Assembly (NCBI GenBank): GCA_035550215.1
Contig: DASZPM010000012.1
Span: 32,919 to 96,918, forward strand
Origin: JABDFW01 sp035550215
GTDB lineage: Bacteria > Bacteroidota > Bacteroidia > Chitinophagales > Chitinophagaceae
DNA length: 64,000 nt
Reading direction: 5' to 3'
The notes under the pieces are model-generated. The model was given only the letters and a program-made list of their open reading frames with translations. It was not told where the DNA came from and did not search any database. Below are positions 59,775 to 64,000 of the stretch, one piece after another. Every line of letters begins with the position of its first letter. Positions within the stretch are counted from its first letter, which is position 1. A program made the translations under genes and the position numbers.

Positions 59775-60773
59775 ATGCAGGATTTTGAAGAATTATTTAC
59801 TACAATTGCCGGTTTAAAGGTTGCCATAATTGGAGATGTAATGCTTGATACCTATTGGTGGGGCAGGGTGGAACGTATTTCCCCCGAAGCGCCGGTACCT
59901 GTAGTTAGCCTTCAAACCAAAGAATACAGGCTTGGCGGGGCAGGAAATGTAGCTTTAAACACAGTTGCGCTAAAGGCCCAAACCACGCTTTTCTCTGTAA
60001 TCGGCAATGATGATGACGGAATGATTTTGACTGACATGCTGCAAAAGCAGGGTATAAATACGCAATACCTTATTAAAAGCGATAGCCGCATTACCACCAA
60101 CAAAACCCGTATTATTAGCCGCAACCAGCAAATGATGCGGCTTGACGCCGAGATAACAAGCGATATTTCCCCCGTGGAGGAAGAATTACTTATCCAGCAG
60201 TTTCTGGTATATATCGGCACGCAAAAACCCGGGGTAGTAATATTTGAAGATTATAACAAGGGCGTATTAACAGAAAGCCTTATCCGGTCTGTCATTAACC
60301 TGTGCAAACAGTACGGAATACCCACCGCCGTTGACCCCAAGCGTAAAAACTTTTTCGCCTATACACAAGCCGACATTTTTAAACCCAACCTGAAGGAAGT
60401 AAAGGAAGGGCTAAACTTGCTGATGGAAGATATTACCCTTCAATCGCTTAGTGAAGTACACAGGCAGTTGCAGGAATTACTTCATCATAAAGTTTCGCTT
60501 ATCACCCTGTCAGAAAAAGGCATTTTTGTGCAGCAGGAAGACAGAGGTCAAATAATACCGGCACATCTTCGCAACATAACAGATGTTAGCGGCGCGGGCG
60601 ATACCGTCATTGCAGTAGCCTCCCTTGTTTATGCCGTTACCAAAAATATTATCCTGGCAGCCTATGTAGCAAACCTTGCAGGCGGTATTGTTTGTGAAGA
60701 GGTGGGCACTGCGGCTATAAATGCTTCAAAGCTTTTGGCGGAGTGCAGGGAAAGCCTTAAACCGCTGACTTAG
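59775..60773 (+). CDS. rfaE1: D-glycero-beta-D-manno-heptose-7-phosphate kinase (RfaE1 type)
   Basis: A 332-residue PfkB-family kinase. Landmarks are 'AIIGDVMLDTYWWGRVERIS' (residues about 18-36), 'APVPVV', 'LGGAGNVALN', 'DPKRKNFFAY', 'FKPNLKEV' and the C-terminal catalytic 'DVSGAGDTVIAVA'. The pattern DxMLDxYxxGxxxRISPEAPVPV is specific for the first domain of HldE, which phosphorylates heptose-7-phosphate for ADP-heptose and LPS inner core. The cytidylyl/adenylyl second domain is not fused here and not nearby. It overlaps the convergent membrane gene by 17 bases. Confidence 0.9.
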   Translation: MQDFEELFTTIAGLKVAIIGDVMLDTYWWGRVERISPEAPVPVVSLQTKEYRLGGAGNVALNTVALKAQTTLFSVIGNDDDGMILTDMLQKQGINTQYLIKSDSRITTNKTRIISRNQQMMRLDAEITSDISPVEEELLIQQFLVYIGTQKPGVVIFEDYNKGVLTESLIRSVINLCKQYGIPTAVDPKRKNFFAYTQADIFKPNLKEVKEGLNLLMEDITLQSLSEVHRQLQELLHHKVSLITLSEKGIFVQQEDRGQIIPAHLRNITDVSGAGDTVIAVASLVYAVTKNIILAAYVANLAGGIVCEEVGTAAINASKLLAECRESLKPLT

Positions 60774-61431
60774 CGCTTACCGAGATTATCTTTTCATAGT
60801 CTAAAATCGTATCAAAAAATATTTTTACAACCGCGAATACTAATATAAAATACCGGCCTGCCCCAAATTGTAAAAATATGCCCCCGATGATAACGCAAAA
60901 CTGCTGCACAAATACCCTGGCATACGGGGCAAACATAAGCACCCCAAGAGACGCTGTTTTATAAATGCCGGTAAGAATAAAAGTCTTTAACACCATCAGC
61001 CCATAGCTTACAATAAATAGCAGCAGCAACCATTGCAGTTGCAATGGAATATTTTGCAGGAGATGAACAAAGAAGTCAAATACATTCGATGGGCCGAATG
61101 AATAATTCATATATCCCGAAATGCCGAGGAAAATGCCCATTTGCAGCCATACAAAAAAACCGTAATGAACAACAAAGAACGCAATAAACCCATACCCGGA
61201 AACAATTGCTGTGGCGCTGCCGTTTTGCCAAACATCCTTTTTCTTCACAAGTGTTGTAATAAACATCATTATTATGTTGTATAAACCTGCTATTACACTT
61301 TCAAGGCAATAGACAATAAATACGCCTGGCGCATCCCATTGGTTATACCACACCCCTACCACCGGCACCAGGTTAACCAATATCAAAAAAATATCGGAAT
61401 ATGTTAAACGTCTTTTAAGAAACTGCTTCAA
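60757..61431 (-). CDS. DUF6498-like membrane protein
   Basis: A 224-residue protein with about six hydrophobic segments. It begins 'LTYSDIFLILVNLVPVVGVW' and has 'DAPGVFIVYCLESVIAGLYN', where the Trp/Glu and Glu-Ser positions recall DUF6498 membrane proteins (recollection, moderate). No transport or enzyme motif was seen. Monocistronic, minus strand. Confidence 0.65.
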   Translation of the reverse strand: MKQFLKRRLTYSDIFLILVNLVPVVGVWYNQWDAPGVFIVYCLESVIAGLYNIIMMFITTLVKKKDVWQNGSATAIVSGYGFIAFFVVHYGFFVWLQMGIFLGISGYMNYSFGPSNVFDFFVHLLQNIPLQLQWLLLLFIVSYGLMVLKTFILTGIYKTASLGVLMFAPYARVFVQQFCVIIGGIFLQFGAGRYFILVFAVVKIFFDTILDYEKIISVSAKSAV

Positions 61432-61564
61432 AACTTCGAAATTTTAAGCAAGTAAAATATTTATTTTCGTTACAGTTACAAATACCCGCCAACCCGTAAA
61501 AATGTACCCCGGTACAAAAAATTTGTCTCTTTTTTATTCAGCACTATAGTCACATGAGAAAATC

Positions 61565-61592
61565 ATAAGGTCACGTTTCGGCGTGACCTTAT
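61565..61592. repeat. Perfect 11-base hairpin upstream of the CDF gene
   Basis: ATAAGGTCACG (61565-61575) and CGTGACCTTAT (61582-61592) enclose TTTCGG. There is no long T-run after it, so it is either a weak terminator or a regulatory element. It lies 114 bases before the zinc exporter ATG and about 130 bases before the start of the divergent membrane gene. Confidence 0.5.
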
Positions 61593-61691
61593 TGCTTTCA
61601 TAAGACTGCCAACACGGTTTATTTACAGTTTCACGCAACGATGATGCAATAAGAAAAAACCCGGAGCAACGCTATGTTTTTTTGTGTGGGT

Positions 61692-61699
61692 GTAACTTT
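61692..61699 (+). promoter_or_regulatory. -7 promoter element for the CDF gene
   Basis: TAACTTTG matches TAnnTTTG exactly and ends 6 bases before the ATG at 61706. Transcription would start at or near the start codon, so the message may be leaderless. No clear -33 element was found. Confidence 0.4.
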
Positions 61700-61705
61700 G
61701 CCGTA

Positions 61706-62647
61706 ATGGCACACGAGCATCATCATAACGGCGACCATCATCACCATCATCATGCAGTAACGCTAACCAATGTAAACAGCGCTTTTATAATTGGTATTGC
61801 CCTCAACTTTGCTTTTGTGATACTGGAGGTTATATACGGGCTTATTATTCACTCGCTTTCCCTGTTGTCCGATGCAGGCCACAACCTTGCTGACGTTGGC
61901 TCACTTGGGCTTTCGCTGCTGGCCTTTAAACTGCTAAAAGTAAAGAGCAACGATAAATACACCTATGGGTATCGCAAAACATCCATCCTGGTGGCCCTGT
62001 TTAATGCAATGGTGCTTATGGTATCTATCGGCGCCATCATTTACGAGGGGTTTCACCGCCTTTTTGACCATGAAAAGGTGCCCGGCCTCACCATATCCAT
62101 AGTTGCTGCTATTGGTATAGTGGTAAATTTTTCTTCTGCCATCATATTCCGCCGCGATAAGGAGAAAGACCTAAATGTTAAAAGCGCTTACCTGCACCTT
62201 ATGGCGGATGCCGTCATCTCGCTGGGCCTCGTGGCTGGCGGTATTATAATTTATTATACCAACTGGTACTGGATTGACCCCGCTTTAAGCCTTGTGGTAG
62301 CGGCCATTATTTTGGTAAGCACCTGGCGGCTGCTCAGGGATAGCCTGCGCCTTTCGTTAGACGGTGTTCCTGAAAATATTGATGTTGCCAATGTTAGAGA
62401 AGCAGCCATAAAAATTACCGGCGTTAAAGACCTTCATCACATCCATGTGTGGGCCATCAGTACCACAGAAAATGCCCTCACCGCACATCTTGTGTTACAA
62501 AACAATGTTTCGGTGGAGCAGGAAAAACATATTAAAAACGACCTCCGCCACAGGCTGCAGCACCTGAACATTCATCACGTTACCCTGGAAACCGAACGTG
62601 AAAATGAACATTGCGCCGAGCAGGTTTGCGATGTAAGCACTGTTTAA
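61706..62647 (+). CDS. Cation diffusion facilitator (zinc-type exporter)
   Basis: A 313-residue CDF transporter. The ATG at 61706 starts a His-rich metal-binding N-terminus (13 His in the first 20 residues). Six membrane segments follow. TM2 has 'SLSLLSDAGHNLADVGSLGL' with the H-x3-D site, and TM5 has 'LHLMADAVISLGLVAGG' with the second H-x3-D site, the Zn2+ specificity pattern. The C-terminal cytoplasmic domain contains 'DLHHIHVWAIS' and a closing 'ENEHCAEQVCD'. It would export Zn2+ (or Co2+/Cd2+) against protons. Single gene with its own -7-like element. Confidence 0.93.
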   Translation: MAHEHHHNGDHHHHHHAVTLTNVNSAFIIGIALNFAFVILEVIYGLIIHSLSLLSDAGHNLADVGSLGLSLLAFKLLKVKSNDKYTYGYRKTSILVALFNAMVLMVSIGAIIYEGFHRLFDHEKVPGLTISIVAAIGIVVNFSSAIIFRRDKEKDLNVKSAYLHLMADAVISLGLVAGGIIIYYTNWYWIDPALSLVVAAIILVSTWRLLRDSLRLSLDGVPENIDVANVREAAIKITGVKDLHHIHVWAISTTENALTAHLVLQNNVSVEQEKHIKNDLRHRLQHLNIHHVTLETERENEHCAEQVCDVSTV

Positions 62648-62819
62648 TTACTACATTAATTTTCCGGCAAAAGCCCCTTTAAAACCCATCTTGCGTGGAG
62701 GATATGGTTGCAGGTTGGATTCCTTAGACTGTATGTTGCATAAGAATGTATTTTACGTGTGAGAAATAGCGAACAAAAGCGGGAAAAACTGACACATAAA
62801 CGACACACGGAAATAAAAA

Positions 62820-62850
62820 AAGCTCTGTAAACCAATTAGTTACAGAGCTT
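62820..62850 (-). terminator. Terminator of tRNA-Leu
   Basis: AAGCTCTGTAA (62820-62830) and TTACAGAGCTT (62840-62850) form a perfect 11-base stem. On the minus strand it is followed by a T-run. It lies 6 bases beyond the tRNA 3' end. Confidence 0.85.
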
Positions 62851-62856
62851 ATTGAG

Positions 62857-62940
62857 TGCCCAGAACAGGAATCGAACCTGCACATCCTTGCGAATACCAG
62901 ATTTTGAGTCTGACGCGTCTACCAGTTCCGCCATCTGGGC
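62857..62940 (-). tRNA. tRNA-Leu (anticodon CAA)
   Basis: An 84-base cloverleaf with a long variable arm, as for class II tRNA. The acceptor stem GCCCAGA pairs with TCTGGGC. The anticodon loop CTCAAAA gives anticodon CAA (Leu, TTG codon). The T arm contains GGTTCGATTCC. Discriminator A, no encoded CCA. A TATATTTG at 63015-63022 on the minus strand could be a -7 element about 75 bases upstream, but no -33 was found. Confidence 0.95.
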
Positions 62941-63252
62941 AAATTAAAAAAGCCAGCCGGTTATTAGTCAATGATTCATTCAGTAATAACGCGCTCACTT
63001 TTTAATGGGTTGCAAATATAAGTGTATCAGTGTAAATGAAATGAATGTAGTAAGGATAATTTTTAAACAAGTATTTACCTATTTGCAGCAGCTTTTTTTA
63101 GACAGAAATATATTGCGTAAAATAGTAAGTACCTTTTTCATACCACAAAGATAAACAGTTATACCCGTTATAGCTACGTTAAATGGATTTTGAAAGGCTG
63201 AATACCTGCTTAACCCTTGCCAGCGTTACCGCAGCCCAGTGCGTTAAAACAA
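62941..63252. other. Spacer between tRNA-Leu and 5S rRNA
   Basis: 312 bases without open frame of coding character. It must hold the tRNA-Leu promoter; TATATTTG (minus strand, 63015-63022) is the only candidate seen. No other RNA was recognised. Confidence 0.45.
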
Positions 63253-63285
63253 AAAAGCCTTTCAACGTTATGTTGAAAGGCTTTT
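63253..63285 (-). terminator. Terminator of the rRNA operon
   Basis: AAAAGCCTTTCAAC (63253-63266) and GTTGAAAGGCTTTT (63272-63285) form a perfect 14-base stem with loop GTTAT; T's follow on the minus strand. It lies just after the 5S rRNA. Confidence 0.9.
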
Positions 63286-63295
63286 AAAATAAATA

Positions 63296-63402
63296 TGGCA
63301 GCTACCTACTCTCCCACATTTTTGTGCAGTACCATCGGCCATGTGAGGCTTAACTTCTCTGTTCGGAAAGGGAAGAGGTGAACACTCACGGAATAACCAC
63401 CA
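63296..63402 (-). rRNA. rrf: 5S ribosomal RNA
   Basis: About 107 bases on the minus strand. The ends TGGTGGTTAT and AGGTAGCTGCCA pair as the terminal stem, and the central 'CCGAACAGAGAAGTTAAGCC' is the conserved 5S loop region. It lies between the 23S 3' end and the terminator, so it is the last gene of the rRNA operon. Confidence 0.95.
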
Positions 63403-63526
63403 TAAAGAGGTAATTGGGAAGTTAACCAGTTGATTGGTAAGTTCCAGTCAACTTATTACTGATTAACAACTCAACTTAATAAGTTGACATATTGGGATTA
63501 TGTAATTACAAGAGTAAAAAAAAATT

Positions 63527-64000
<474 letters not shown>

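Noticed and set aside
61709..61760. Repeat of CAT/CAC codons at the start of the CDF gene
   Set aside because: It simply encodes the His-rich metal-binding N-terminus, not a DNA-level repeat element.

Overview
The window looks like a chromosomal stretch from a Bacteroidota member, probably of the Chitinophaga-type lineage (inference; no 16S gene is present). Signs are a type IX secretion C-terminal tail, promoters of the TTTG / TAnnTTTG type, a GldL-like membrane protein, an L-rhamnose isomerase of the RhaI type, weak Shine-Dalgarno sequences, and mobilization and integrase genes of Bacteroidota type.

1-12652: right part of an integrative mobilizable element beside tRNA-Pro; its left end is outside the window. 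From the tRNA leftwards it carries a tyrosine recombinase, an excisionase-like HTH protein, a small unknown protein, a Toprim primase-like protein, a structured candidate oriT, MobC, a relaxase and a membrane-anchored coiled-coil protein. Its AT-rich cargo is a four-gene operon with 4-11 base overlaps: a large protein built from RNA polymerase-like modules (alpha-CTD-like HhH, sigma region 4-like HTH, HARE-like HTH), a 64-residue protein, a DndD-type SMC-like ATPase, and a DndE domain fused to a HerA/DUF87 ATPase. No sulfurtransferase DndC or desulfurase DndA is visible. This is the best candidate for an undescribed or little-described system, most likely a phosphorothioation-related or DNA-sensing defence island. 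An XRE regulator faces the operon from the left edge.

12653-17459: tRNA-Pro with a clear promoter and terminator, an L-rhamnose isomerase/kinase pair, and a secreted M1 peptidase.

17740-38403: a large exopolysaccharide locus. It holds a priming glycosylphosphotransferase fused to a receiver-like domain, seven family-2 glycosyltransferases, a GT14-like and a GT4-like transferase, an acyltransferase-3, a hexapeptide acyltransferase, a Wzx-like flippase, a Wzy-like polymerase, a Wzc-like chain-length protein with a degenerate kinase domain and a half-size TolC-like protein. A regulatory set lies inside it: a stand-alone receiver, a receiver-PP2C phosphatase, a STAS protein, an RsbW-like ATPase and an HPt protein. 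This suggests that polymer production is controlled by partner switching fed by phosphorelay.

38515-52749: priA, a T9SS cargo protein with beta-propeller and DUF1349-like domains, small proteins, and a five-gene minus-strand run encoding an OmpR-type regulator, a histidine kinase and a TolC/adaptor/RND efflux system.

53068-62647: a Gfo/Idh/MocA oxidoreductase, a second (WcaJ-type) priming transferase, a FemAB/GNAT-like protein, ispD, an OmpH-like protein, an APC permease, a RfaE1-type heptose kinase, a membrane protein and a zinc-type CDF exporter. 62820-64000: tRNA-Leu(CAA), 5S rRNA and the 3' part of 23S rRNA, all on the minus strand.

All assignments come from reading the sequence and recalling family motifs; no database search was run.
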